Made by a program: the position numbers and the translations under genes
Notes under the pieces: generated by a model
Seen by the model: only the letters and a program-made list of their open reading frames with translations
The model's database searches: none
What the model was told of the DNA's origin: nothing
In this document: positions 9,413 through 16,455 of the stretch, in pieces
How positions within the stretch are numbered: the first letter of the stretch is position 1
Layout: each line of letters opens with the position of its first letter
Origin: an uncultured Prevotellaceae bacterium
GTDB taxonomy: Bacteria > Bacteroidota > Bacteroidia > Bacteroidales > Bacteroidaceae
Assembly: GCA_945827465.1 (NCBI GenBank)
Contig: CALZOH010000044.1
Location: 1 to 16,455, forward strand
Length of the DNA: 16,455 nucleotides
Direction: 5' to 3'

Positions 9413-12127
9413 ATGCGTCAATATCTATACATTATCATATATGCGTTGCTGACGGCTTTGGTAACAGCCTGCTCGCAGGATGAGCTCGACGTGCCGTCCA
9501 TCACGTCCGAGCAGCAGGCGCTGATAGGTCGTGCCGTCAACTTCAATGTGTCTGTCGCCGCTCAGTTTGCCACGCGTGCCACCAGTTATACCACCAACGA
9601 TGCGGGTGCTTTCAATCAGAACGACCGCATGCGCATCTACCGAAACTATATGGGCACCAACGGGCAGTGGGAACAGACAGAAGTCTATCGCACCTACTAC
9701 CTCAATCACAAGTATGCGGCCGGCGGTATCTATTTAGGCGTCGACTGGCTGCCTGAAGCGGGGAGGCGGGGATATGACGATAAGGACGAGGACGGCGTGT
9801 ATGAAACGTTCGTTCAAACAGCGGATGACTCCCTGACGTGGGAGAACGGGCGGACCTTGCGCTTCCGTGCCTGGAGCCAGAGCAACTTCAGCAATATCCT
9901 GCGCAATGCCACCAAAGACGACTTCTATCCCGACTTCTGCATAGCCACCTGGGTGAATGCTTCGGGGCCGACTGAGGGCATTCCGCTTGTGCTCAACCAT
10001 CAGGGCAGCCGCATCGTCTTTAAGACGCTTCAGGGCGGCAACCAAATCAAGAAGGTGGAACTTTGTTGGGAAGACTGGAAGGATTATAAATATCCCGACA
10101 ATGCCGATACCAGCAACAAGGATAACTCGGCCTCCGAGGCCGGCAAGACCGACGAAATGGCCCAAAAGGAACGCGATTCGGTGGCGGCTGTCTACCGGCG
10201 GATGTGTATGCCGGCCGGCGTCAATATCAATAATGGTACGCTGAAGGCCGTGAAGGCCGCAAACTGGCAGCAGTTGACGCCCGATCAGGTGAGAAGGTTG
10301 GAGGAGCAAGACGATAGCATCTTCATCCCTTACGGCAGCCTGACGGCCGACGAGATAGCCACGCAGGCCCAGCGGCCGTTTTTCTGCGGCATCAACAGCA
10401 GTTTCTATCTGATCACCATTCCTTACGATATGAGTACGGGCGAGCAACAGGGAGATGTCCTGTCGCTGCCTGCCTGCACCCGTTTCCGCGTCTATCTGTA
10501 TGACGTCAATAATGGCGACGAGGCGCATACGCCCGGCTACGAGGGGGCGTACCATATTTTCAGGCTCAAGGACATCATGGAGATTAGCGGCAAGGATACC
10601 ATTCCGGCTTTCCCCAACGGCTTGAAGATGGCGCCCGGCGTGAGCTACACCTTCAAGGTGGGGTACCGCTATAACAGTTTAGCGGTAGTGGTCGACAAGA
10701 GCCTTTCGTGGGTCGACCAAGACAAGGCGGAGCTGGAGGGCCGCGACGAGGCTGTCGGCCGGCCCGAATCGACCACCAAGAACTACAGTTGGTGGAAAAC
10801 GGCCATCCGGACGGCGGCTAACACGGCCGTGACATCGTCGTCCGACTACAAACCCGAGTTCCATATCGGGAGCGAGCAGGACTTCTTGGAGTTGATTCGC
10901 TTGGTCAACGGTACGGCGGCCACCAAGACCGACGGACTTTATCGCCTGGTGAAGACGTACAAAACAACCGTCGTGGGCGGACAGGAAATCCGAGTGCCCG
11001 AAACCTACGGATGGTCGACCACCAACAGCGTCTATAACCCCGTGTGGATAGAAGAGTCGGAAGCCGAAGAACAGGGCTACCTTTTCTACGACCGCTACTA
11101 TCCGGCCAATGCCGATCAGGCGGCCCGCGTGGAGCGCGACTATCTGAAGGGACCGTTCTCGTTCTACAACGAAAACCTCCGACTGAACTTCAAGGTGGTG
11201 CTCGACCGCGACCTCGACCTCAAGGACTGGCAATTGGAGAGCATCGGAAATGTCGCATCGAATCCCTTTATGGGCAAGTTCGACGGCGGCGGACATACGC
11301 TCAGCAATCTGAACATGAAGGATGAATTCCTCTTCGGCTACATGGACGGGAAGGCTCCGGGCGGCGCCTCCGTCACCAATCTGAAAATCGAGAGCACCCA
11401 TCCGACGGCTTTGCTCCGTCAGGGCGTGAACCCCATCTACCTGGCCGGCATTTCGCTGCAGGCTTCCAGTACGGGCAGCAGCATCGCCGGGAGCCTGACG
11501 ATGGAGGCGGGCACGACGGGAACGTCGTACGTGGTGGGCTGCATCCATGTGGGCGAGGCCGGCGGCGCCTTGGTGGGCACGGCCGAGCGAGTGAACATGT
11601 TCGGATGTATGCAGGCGGCCCGCGGAATTACGGGCGGCGCACTGATTGGCACCGACTTGGACGGTTTGATCAAGCCGCAAATCAAGATGAGCAAGCAGAA
11701 GAGCAATCCCAAGCTGGCTGTCAAGAAGCCGGCCTTCAGCAACTTTATGTGCAACTTCTACGACACCGAGCTCTCGCCCGGCGCCGTTGCCGTGGGCGGA
11801 GCAACCGACGACTATTCGCTGTTGGAGTATATCCGCGGCCGGCAGACCGACATCCTGCGCGCCAAGAACGATTATCTGACTACGGGCGTGCCCATGCAGA
11901 CGTTGATTTTGCTCGCCAATTACCAGGACTACTACGGACTGGCGCCCTGGCACGCGATGAACTATGCCATTTGGTGGTACAACGCCAACCGCGGCTCGAA
12001 CCATCCGTGCACCATGCAATTCCGGGCGAACGACGTGGGCTACAAACATCAATATCCCACCTTGGTGAGCGGACAGCTGACCGCCGAGCAGGTCAAGGCG
12101 TGGAATCCCGTTGAACAACCCAACTAA
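9413..12127 (+). CDS. Fimbrillin-like lipoprotein with GLUG/beta-helix C-terminus and aromatic tail
   Basis: This 904-residue lipoprotein has the lipobox LVTAC (Cys20) followed by SQDELD. Arg55 in FATRATS is the putative Arg-protease site. The fimbrillin part includes LTWENGRTLRFRAW, the strand VLNHQGSRIVF (His196) and a closing SLSWVDQ (Trp433). A spacer with EFHIGSEQDFLELI leads to a beta-helix region: GKFDGGGHTLSNLNM (about 621-635), GGALVGTAERV (717) and GGALIGTDLDG. The last 100 residues are rich in aromatics (WHAMNYAIWWY from Trp846) and end near YPTLVSG. This architecture resembles Bacteroidales fimbrillin-GLUG surface proteins. I infer a tip or shaft-decorating adhesin. The ATG lies 5 bases after the previous stop and no strong Shine-Dalgarno is present. 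Confidence 0.75.
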   Translation: MRQYLYIIIYALLTALVTACSQDELDVPSITSEQQALIGRAVNFNVSVAAQFATRATSYTTNDAGAFNQNDRMRIYRNYMGTNGQWEQTEVYRTYYLNHKYAAGGIYLGVDWLPEAGRRGYDDKDEDGVYETFVQTADDSLTWENGRTLRFRAWSQSNFSNILRNATKDDFYPDFCIATWVNASGPTEGIPLVLNHQGSRIVFKTLQGGNQIKKVELCWEDWKDYKYPDNADTSNKDNSASEAGKTDEMAQKERDSVAAVYRRMCMPAGVNINNGTLKAVKAANWQQLTPDQVRRLEEQDDSIFIPYGSLTADEIATQAQRPFFCGINSSFYLITIPYDMSTGEQQGDVLSLPACTRFRVYLYDVNNGDEAHTPGYEGAYHIFRLKDIMEISGKDTIPAFPNGLKMAPGVSYTFKVGYRYNSLAVVVDKSLSWVDQDKAELEGRDEAVGRPESTTKNYSWWKTAIRTAANTAVTSSSDYKPEFHIGSEQDFLELIRLVNGTAATKTDGLYRLVKTYKTTVVGGQEIRVPETYGWSTTNSVYNPVWIEESEAEEQGYLFYDRYYPANADQAARVERDYLKGPFSFYNENLRLNFKVVLDRDLDLKDWQLESIGNVASNPFMGKFDGGGHTLSNLNMKDEFLFGYMDGKAPGGASVTNLKIESTHPTALLRQGVNPIYLAGISLQASSTGSSIAGSLTMEAGTTGTSYVVGCIHVGEAGGALVGTAERVNMFGCMQAARGITGGALIGTDLDGLIKPQIKMSKQKSNPKLAVKKPAFSNFMCNFYDTELSPGAVAVGGATDDYSLLEYIRGRQTDILRAKNDYLTTGVPMQTLILLANYQDYYGLAPWHAMNYAIWWYNANRGSNHPCTMQFRANDVGYKHQYPTLVSGQLTAEQVKAWNPVEQPN

Positions 12128-12132
12128 ACAAT

Positions 12133-13218
12133 ATGGAACTGACGAAATATCTATCACTATTCTTAGGCTTGTTGATGGCCGCCTTGTTGGCCGCTTGTAC
12201 GCAAGACGATGACGAGGCGCCGACTGTCGACACGGGCGTCACTCTCCGCGTGAGTCTTTCTCCTTTCGACGGCGAAAAGGTGACGCGTACCTCCGTGGAC
12301 GGTCTTTCGTTTGAGGAGGGCGACCGGTTCCGGCTGAAGATCATCTGCCCGCATACGTCCGACCAACAGGTGGGCGAATCCTGGGGCTCCGGGTTCTATG
12401 AGTTTACGATGTCGAGTTTCAACCAAGACGGCGTCTATATCGGCAGCAGCAGCGTCGAGGCGCAGGCCACGACCTACGTTTATACGGCGCAGAACACCAC
12501 GGGCAAGCGCATCTTCGTGGTGGGCAACACGCGCTATTCGCGTTCGAGCAACTTCTTCTGTGCCGACCAAAGCCGCCTCGAGCAGTTCAAGCAGAGCGAT
12601 GTGGTGTGGGCGCAGGCCATCCGTCAGACCGGAGCGCGCGAGGTGCATCTCCGCTTCAGCCACAAGGTGGCCAAGCTCGACATTACCCTTCGTGACGACT
12701 CGCTGACGCGGACCGAGGGCGAAAGCGTCGTGGCCCATCCGCTCTCTGACGATGCCCTGCTGACCTTGGAGGGCATGCCCGACATCGACGGCGCCGAAAT
12801 CGTGGTGGGCGATTACTATGCCGACGAGTGTTACGAAAACGAAAACTTCAGCTACCGGCAAAAGGCTTCGTGCAGTTACGAGAACAACGGCCGGGTGTTG
12901 GGCATCGAAGTGTTGGACGAGGCCCACACGCGCTCCAGCATCGCCCGCATGACCGGCAACCCCACCGCGCCCGGCGGCAAATACAGTCAGGTCTATGGCG
13001 AGGTCGCCAACAACGCCACTTATACGGCCTACCGCGTCGGGCCGAAGCACTACCTGCTCTACGTGCCGCCCTGCGTGTTGACGCAGAAGGCCGTCTTCTG
13101 GGTGCGCGACGGCGAGCGGCGTTACAGCGCCAAGCTCTCCACCACCCAATTTGAGGAGGGCAAGTGCTACCCCGTGGAGGTGAAGTTGAAGAATCCGGCG
13201 AATGTAACCCATGATTAA
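12133..13218 (+). CDS. Short single-domain fimbrillin family lipoprotein
   Basis: At 361 residues this is the smallest fimbrillin here, close to the usual size of a single-domain pilin. The lipobox is LLAAC (Cys22), followed by a strongly acidic TQDDDE. Arg52 in KVTRTS is the putative maturation site, a weaker match than the TRA of its neighbours. LSFEEGDRFRL, the strand LRFSHKVAKLDI (His177) and the closing strand KCYPVEVKLKN are typical of fimbrillins. It has no C-terminal beta-helix and no extra Trp strand after the last strand. It could be a main or adaptor subunit for the large proteins around it; this is inference from size and position. The ATG follows the previous stop by 5 bases. Codon use is clearly GC-rich. 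Confidence 0.75.
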   Translation: MELTKYLSLFLGLLMAALLAACTQDDDEAPTVDTGVTLRVSLSPFDGEKVTRTSVDGLSFEEGDRFRLKIICPHTSDQQVGESWGSGFYEFTMSSFNQDGVYIGSSSVEAQATTYVYTAQNTTGKRIFVVGNTRYSRSSNFFCADQSRLEQFKQSDVVWAQAIRQTGAREVHLRFSHKVAKLDITLRDDSLTRTEGESVVAHPLSDDALLTLEGMPDIDGAEIVVGDYYADECYENENFSYRQKASCSYENNGRVLGIEVLDEAHTRSSIARMTGNPTAPGGKYSQVYGEVANNATYTAYRVGPKHYLLYVPPCVLTQKAVFWVRDGERRYSAKLSTTQFEEGKCYPVEVKLKNPANVTHD

Positions 13219-13240
13219 TCCATTCCAGCATTTCTACCGC

Positions 13241-15475
13241 ATGATGAAAAAGTATTTGTTTGGCTTGATAGTCGCACTTTGCCTGGTGGCCTGCGACAAG
13301 GAGGCCGCCGACGTTTTACCCGATCCGGCGGCGAATGCCGTTGAACTGGCCGGCCTTGAAACGGTGGTTTACAGTGGGGTCGTTGCGCGTGCCCCGGCCT
13401 TGGACGCCGACAACTATGTAGGGCGCAGCGCCTTTGTCGATGGCGACCAGATGGTGCTCACGTCGGTCATGCGTACGGCTGAAGTCATCCCCGGTTTCTC
13501 CTATCGCGGCATCGTGTACAACAACGTGGTGGGCGAAGGCCAGACCTCCGGCGGATGGAGCCGCGACGAAACCCAAGGGAGCACCGAGGCGGCGCCCGAC
13601 CAGGTGCCCGACCGCATCTACTGGAGCGATGCCACCAATCCGCATACTTTTATCGGTTACAGCCTGCCGCAGGACCGGGCGACTTTTTCCTGGGAGGAAT
13701 CGGCGGGCCGCTATACCGGCCGGCTGCGCGCCGTGAGCGAGGACGGCCAAATGATTGACCATACTTCAAACGAGCGCATCAAGACCGACGACCTGCTGCT
13801 CACTTACGACACCGACAAACTGGCCGAGACGGGCGGTTCGGTGGCCAAGCTCTACTTCTATCACGCCTTGGCCAACGTGCGCGTGATGGTGAACATCTCC
13901 GGCTTTTCGGCCAACGACGAGGCGGCCGACGTCAAGACCGTGGTGAGCAACATGGTGCTGAAGCAGATGCCCGTCAAATACGTCTGGGACCAGCAGTCGG
14001 CCGGCGTGACGGCCCTGCCCGAGGCGGAGAATGAGAAGATGGATACCAAGATGTGGATTCCGCGTCCGGCCGGTACGGGAACCGGCGTGGGCAAGCAGTT
14101 CGTGTTCTACGCCTTGGCCGTGCCCACCACGGGCGTCAGTCAGACGATGACCTTCGACGTCACTTATCCCGACCCGATGAATCCCAATACCACGATCACC
14201 AAAACCTATTCGGCTCAATACGACGGCCTGGAATATCGGGCCGGCCATTGCACCACCATCCATATTTCGCTCAATCATCAGGATGAGAAGATCACGGTGG
14301 GCGCTGAATACATGGACTGGCAGTACGTCGAAACGCCCGACCAGGGAGAACTGAAAAAGAACACTTCGCTCTTGACCGAGGGCATGCTTAAACGCGATAC
14401 TTTCACCATCGCCACCGATGCTAAAGCCAACGTCGACGACGCTACCTGGCTCTATTTCGACGGCGGCACGCTCAAGGATATTTACGGCAACACCGGTACG
14501 GCTGCGGCTCCTTTCTGCATCAGTACGGCCCAGCAGTTGGTGTCGTTTGCCCAGGAAGTCACGTCGGGTCGCACCTTCGAGGATCAGTACGTCAAGCTGG
14601 ATGCCGACATCGTCATGCAGCCGCGTTTGTTTGCCGATACGTTGGAATGGGTCACCTGGCCCGGAGTGGGCGATGAGTCGCACGCGTTCAACGGCAAGTT
14701 CTTGGGCGGCGGGCGCACCGTCCGCAACCTTTACGGCAGCCCGTTCTTCTCCCGGTTAGGCGATAAGGCCGTGGTCGAACTGCTGAACTTCTCAGACGTC
14801 ATCGAAGTGGACGGCCGCGGCATCGTGGCCAACGAGAGCAGCGCCTTGGTGGTGGGAGTATATGTGTCCGGCACCGTGCGTCAACACCGGCAGGCCAACG
14901 GCGCCATCTACAGCGGCAGCCTGGTCGGCACCAACGAAGGGAAAGGCGCCTTAGTGGCTTGTGCCCACGTGGGCAATGTCGAGGCCTACGCTTCGGATGA
15001 AGGGGCCATCGGCGGTTTGGTGGGTTACAACCAAGGGGCCATGGTGGCCTGCTACCATAGCGGCGCCGAGCAGAATCTGGACACGCCCGGCACCCTCCTG
15101 CATCCGGGCATCGGCAAGTACGATGACACCAGTTATGCCTACAGCTGTTACTTTGATGACGACATAGACCCCTCCGTCCTGACAGCGATTCAATTCGTCC
15201 ATAGCAAGCAGTGCTTCCCGCTTAAAACAAGCGTGATGCAATCGTTGAAGTTCGTCGACTCGGATTTACCCGTCATTTCCCACGACCTGGTAGATTCGGA
15301 GTGGTACAACTCTCATCTGAGTCTGAACAAGGCCTTATCCATCTTTTGCGAGCATGTCGTAGCCGGGACTTTGCCTTCATCCATCCAAAACGCCTCACAC
15401 AGCGAATGGATAAAGGCTCATGGCAGCGCTTATCGGTTCTCCTACACCCCGGGAACTTACCCGCGCATCTGGTAA
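13241..15475 (+). CDS. Fimbrillin-like lipoprotein with GLUG-motif beta-helix C-terminus, last gene of the operon
   Basis: I choose ATG 13241 (744 residues), which places MMKK before the hydrophobic core. An in-frame ATG at 13211, overlapping the previous gene by 8 bases, would add MINPFQHFYR and remains possible. The lipobox is CLVAC (Cys18), then DKEAAD. Arg50 in VVARAP is the putative cleavage site. The fimbrillin features are IYWSDATNPHTFIGY, the strand YFYHALANVRVMV (His208) and Trp360 (YMDWQYV). The C-terminal part begins with APFCISTAQQLVSFA and KLDADI, a common lead-in to GLUG repeats, then has GSLVGTNEG (about 560-568) and GGLVGYNQG (591-599), a good GLUG match, with YHSGA after it. 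It ends in an aromatic tail (TPGTYPRIW). It is probably a surface adhesin subunit of the same pilus system. Confidence 0.75.
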   Translation: MMKKYLFGLIVALCLVACDKEAADVLPDPAANAVELAGLETVVYSGVVARAPALDADNYVGRSAFVDGDQMVLTSVMRTAEVIPGFSYRGIVYNNVVGEGQTSGGWSRDETQGSTEAAPDQVPDRIYWSDATNPHTFIGYSLPQDRATFSWEESAGRYTGRLRAVSEDGQMIDHTSNERIKTDDLLLTYDTDKLAETGGSVAKLYFYHALANVRVMVNISGFSANDEAADVKTVVSNMVLKQMPVKYVWDQQSAGVTALPEAENEKMDTKMWIPRPAGTGTGVGKQFVFYALAVPTTGVSQTMTFDVTYPDPMNPNTTITKTYSAQYDGLEYRAGHCTTIHISLNHQDEKITVGAEYMDWQYVETPDQGELKKNTSLLTEGMLKRDTFTIATDAKANVDDATWLYFDGGTLKDIYGNTGTAAAPFCISTAQQLVSFAQEVTSGRTFEDQYVKLDADIVMQPRLFADTLEWVTWPGVGDESHAFNGKFLGGGRTVRNLYGSPFFSRLGDKAVVELLNFSDVIEVDGRGIVANESSALVVGVYVSGTVRQHRQANGAIYSGSLVGTNEGKGALVACAHVGNVEAYASDEGAIGGLVGYNQGAMVACYHSGAEQNLDTPGTLLHPGIGKYDDTSYAYSCYFDDDIDPSVLTAIQFVHSKQCFPLKTSVMQSLKFVDSDLPVISHDLVDSEWYNSHLSLNKALSIFCEHVVAGTLPSSIQNASHSEWIKAHGSAYRFSYTPGTYPRIW

Positions 15476-15476
15476 G

Positions 15477-15503
15477 CCCCGGCCGGCCGGGGTCGAGGCC
15501 GGC
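15477..15503. terminator. GC-rich palindrome between convergent genes, candidate bidirectional terminator
   Basis: CCCCGGCCGGCCGGGG at 15477-15492 is a perfect 16-base palindrome starting one base after the stop-codon end of the last operon gene. A second, mutually exclusive hairpin pairs GCCGGCC (15482-15488) with GGCCGGC (15497-15503) around an 8-base loop and reaches into the stop codon of the minus-strand gene. The position between two convergent genes suits termination. However, there is no proper T-tract on either side, only a loose pyrimidine run (about 15504-15516) on the + strand. Function is inferred. Confidence 0.4.
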
Positions 15504-16240
15504 TACTCCTCTTTTACCCGCTTTCGATTGCGCTGAACGGCGCGATACTGCGTCACGATGCCGTTGGCATGGGCGATGAAGGTCTCCAGCCGCGCCAGCT
15601 CCTCCGGGTCGGTCGCGGTGATATAAACCGCGTTCACCATGCTAACGATTTTCTTCAGGTCCACGATCAACCGCTGGCGCATGATGCGGCTGTTCAGTCC
15701 CGCCATTTCATCCAAAATTATTCCCCTCTCATGCACGCGGGCCATAAAAGCCTGGTGCCAGGCTTCGGCCGCCTCCGTCAGCATGTCCAAAATCCCTTTC
15801 AAGTGCAGCTCCTCCAAGGCAGCCAGCACCTCCGGCTTCGTGGCACTGGCCAAGAGGCCGTCGAGCATGCCCTTCTCCTCCGAGTATTCGCGCCGCTCGA
15901 TGCCCTTGTACTGCTTCAGCACCGTGTAAGCCGTAAGGGCCGGCTTGTAGTACTTATTGTTGATGGGCAGTTGGCTCATGCTGTGCAGCGACGTCAGCAG
16001 CACGCGCGTAAAGCAGTCGCGCGCCTTGTCCAGGTTCTTCACCGAAAGGGTGAGCGCGTTGCCTCGGGTGCGGTTGTAAACCTTCTCCATCTGTCGCAAA
16101 TCGTCCTGGAAGGGCGGAAAAATCTTCGTCAATCTCAAGTTCTCCGCGCCGGTTTCCAAAATCAGCGCCTCGATGTCCTTCAGATAAGCCATGAAAGCCG
16201 AAACGTTCAGCTTTGAGACCGTTGAGTAAATCATTTCCAT
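15503..16240 (-). CDS. Helical cytoplasmic protein, probably DUF6261 family
   Basis: The product is 245 residues from the ATG complementary to 16238-16240; a second in-frame ATG two codons later (16232-16234) is possible. No signal peptide or membrane segment is visible. Nearly the whole chain looks alpha-helical and charged, for example LKDIEALILETGAEN, KARDCFTRVLLTSLHSM, NNKYYKPALTAYTVLKQY and ALEELHLKGILDML. It ends with a basic tail (RNRKRVKEE). Length, fold and the early helix followed by KARDxxF fit my memory of the Bacteroidales DUF6261 proteins, whose function is unknown. That is recognition by eye, and a generic helical protein cannot be excluded. It is transcribed towards the fimbrillin operon and has its own candidate promoter at 16327-16334, so it is probably not part of the pilus system. 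Confidence 0.55.
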   Translation of the reverse strand: MEMIYSTVSKLNVSAFMAYLKDIEALILETGAENLRLTKIFPPFQDDLRQMEKVYNRTRGNALTLSVKNLDKARDCFTRVLLTSLHSMSQLPINNKYYKPALTAYTVLKQYKGIERREYSEEKGMLDGLLASATKPEVLAALEELHLKGILDMLTEAAEAWHQAFMARVHERGIILDEMAGLNSRIMRQRLIVDLKKIVSMVNAVYITATDPEELARLETFIAHANGIVTQYRAVQRNRKRVKEE

Positions 16241-16273
16241 ATTCTTTGAATTTAAAGTGTTGCCTGTAAGGAG

Positions 16274-16290
16274 GGCAGGTTCGGCCTGCC
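16274..16290 (-). promoter_or_regulatory. Hairpin in the leader of the minus-strand gene
   Basis: In the minus-strand transcript, GGCAGG and CCTGCC pair around the 5-base loop CCGAA, giving a 6-base stem. A smaller hairpin (CCC-GAAC-GGG, 16305-16314) lies just upstream. Together they fill much of the roughly 80-base leader predicted between the -7 element and the ATG. No known riboswitch is recognisable, and a role in translation or RNA stability is only a possibility. Confidence 0.35.
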
Positions 16291-16326
16291 TCGTTCGTCA
16301 GCCGCCCGTTCGGGGGTATCCGATTG

Positions 16327-16334
16327 CAAAGATA
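16327..16334 (-). promoter_or_regulatory. Bacteroidetes -7 promoter element (TATCTTTG) for the minus-strand gene
   Basis: On the minus strand this reads TATCTTTG followed by CA, a full match to the Bacteroidetes TAnnTTTG -7 element. Transcription would start a few bases further on, near 16320, leaving a leader of about 80 bases. At the usual 19-21 base spacing upstream there is no TTTG -33 element; the stretch is GC-rich. The promoter may therefore be weak or activator-dependent. Confidence 0.6.
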
Positions 16335-16385
16335 AGGAATAATCCCCGGGAGCGCGGTAGCCTAAACCGTTAATAATCGTAATTA

Positions 16386-16454
16386 AATGTAATTTTCGAC
16401 ATCAAAAAGTACCTGTACGATTTAACAATGTAAAAATATCCATCAAAAAGTACC
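16386..16454. repeat. Two direct repeat units with 41-base period
   Basis: The pattern AATGTAA, 7 variable bases, CATCAAAAAGTACC occurs at 16386-16413 and again at 16427-16454. Both conserved blocks are identical and keep the same 7-base spacing, while the spacer and the 13 bases between units differ. The local sequence is very AT-rich (14 of 60 bases are G or C in 16381-16440). The second unit ends one base before the window edge, so more copies may follow. It lies 52-120 bases upstream of the minus-strand promoter and could be an operator or part of a dispersed repeat. Confidence 0.7.
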
Positions 16455-16455
16455 G

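Larger units (their letters stand above)
16241..16455. other. Non-coding region upstream of the minus-strand gene
   Basis: About 215 bases without a credible gene. From left to right it holds an A/T-rich translation leader (CAAAGAAT before the ATG, no Shine-Dalgarno), two small hairpins, the TATCTTTG element, a short GC-rich stretch (16344-16356) and the AT-rich direct repeats. Confidence 0.6.

Noticed and set aside
10679..12157. Long open frame of 492 codons on the minus strand
   Set aside because: It is antisense to the beta-helix part of gene 5. GC-rich codons produce few stops on the opposite strand, and no family features were found.
16386..16454. CRISPR array at the right edge
   Set aside because: Only two units are present, each interrupted by a variable 7-base spacer inside the unit, and only 13 bases lie between units. 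No cas gene is nearby.
1..16455. Invertible promoter or phase-variable repeat tracts, often tied to Bacteroidales surface genes
   Set aside because: No pair of inverted repeats flanking a promoter, no long homopolymer tract and no recombinase gene could be seen in the window.

Overview
The window looks like Bacteroidales chromosome (Bacteroides, Prevotella, Parabacteroides or Alistipes type). The reasons are seven lipoproteins with SPase II lipoboxes followed by acidic residues, recurrent features of the FimA/Mfa1-like fimbrillin superfamily, starts in A/T-rich leaders with little Shine-Dalgarno, and a TATCTTTG (TAnnTTTG) -7 element. Species cannot be fixed from sequence alone. No tRNA, rRNA, CRISPR array, IS element or integrase is visible.

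Layout: bases 1-41 are the last codons of an upstream gene whose tail (WVTLTADEPIWM) resembles a fimbrillin C-terminal strand. Seven consecutive + strand genes follow (60-15475), with gaps of 2 to about 28 bases or possible short overlaps. They are almost certainly one polycistronic unit that began upstream of the window. Gene 1 carries two fimbrillin-like domains in tandem. Gene 2 is a fimbrillin-like protein with a large insertion and a TTG start. Genes 3, 5 and 7, and in a shorter form gene 4, join an N-terminal fimbrillin-like domain to a C-terminal region with GLUG-type or beta-helix-like repeats. Gene 6 is a short single-domain fimbrillin. All seven have a lipidated Cys followed 30-39 residues later by an Arg in a TRA-like context, the position at which type V pilins are cut by an Arg-specific protease so that donor-strand polymerisation can begin. 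I read the locus as a type V pilus or surface-adhesin operon with an expanded set of large accessory or tip-like subunits. No assembly regulator or obvious non-cleaved anchor is seen, so those may lie upstream or elsewhere.

The operon ends at a GC-rich palindrome (15477-15503) shared with a convergent minus-strand gene (15503-16240). That gene is a helical protein I tentatively assign to DUF6261. It has a Bacteroidetes -7 promoter element at 16327-16334 and a leader with small hairpins. The right edge (16386-16454) is very AT-rich and holds two copies of a 28-base direct repeat unit at a 41-base period. The second copy ends one base before the window edge, so the array may continue.

Base composition rises along the operon, from about 42-43% GC in samples of gene 1 to about 63% in a sample of gene 6. 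This suggests a mosaic history for the cluster.
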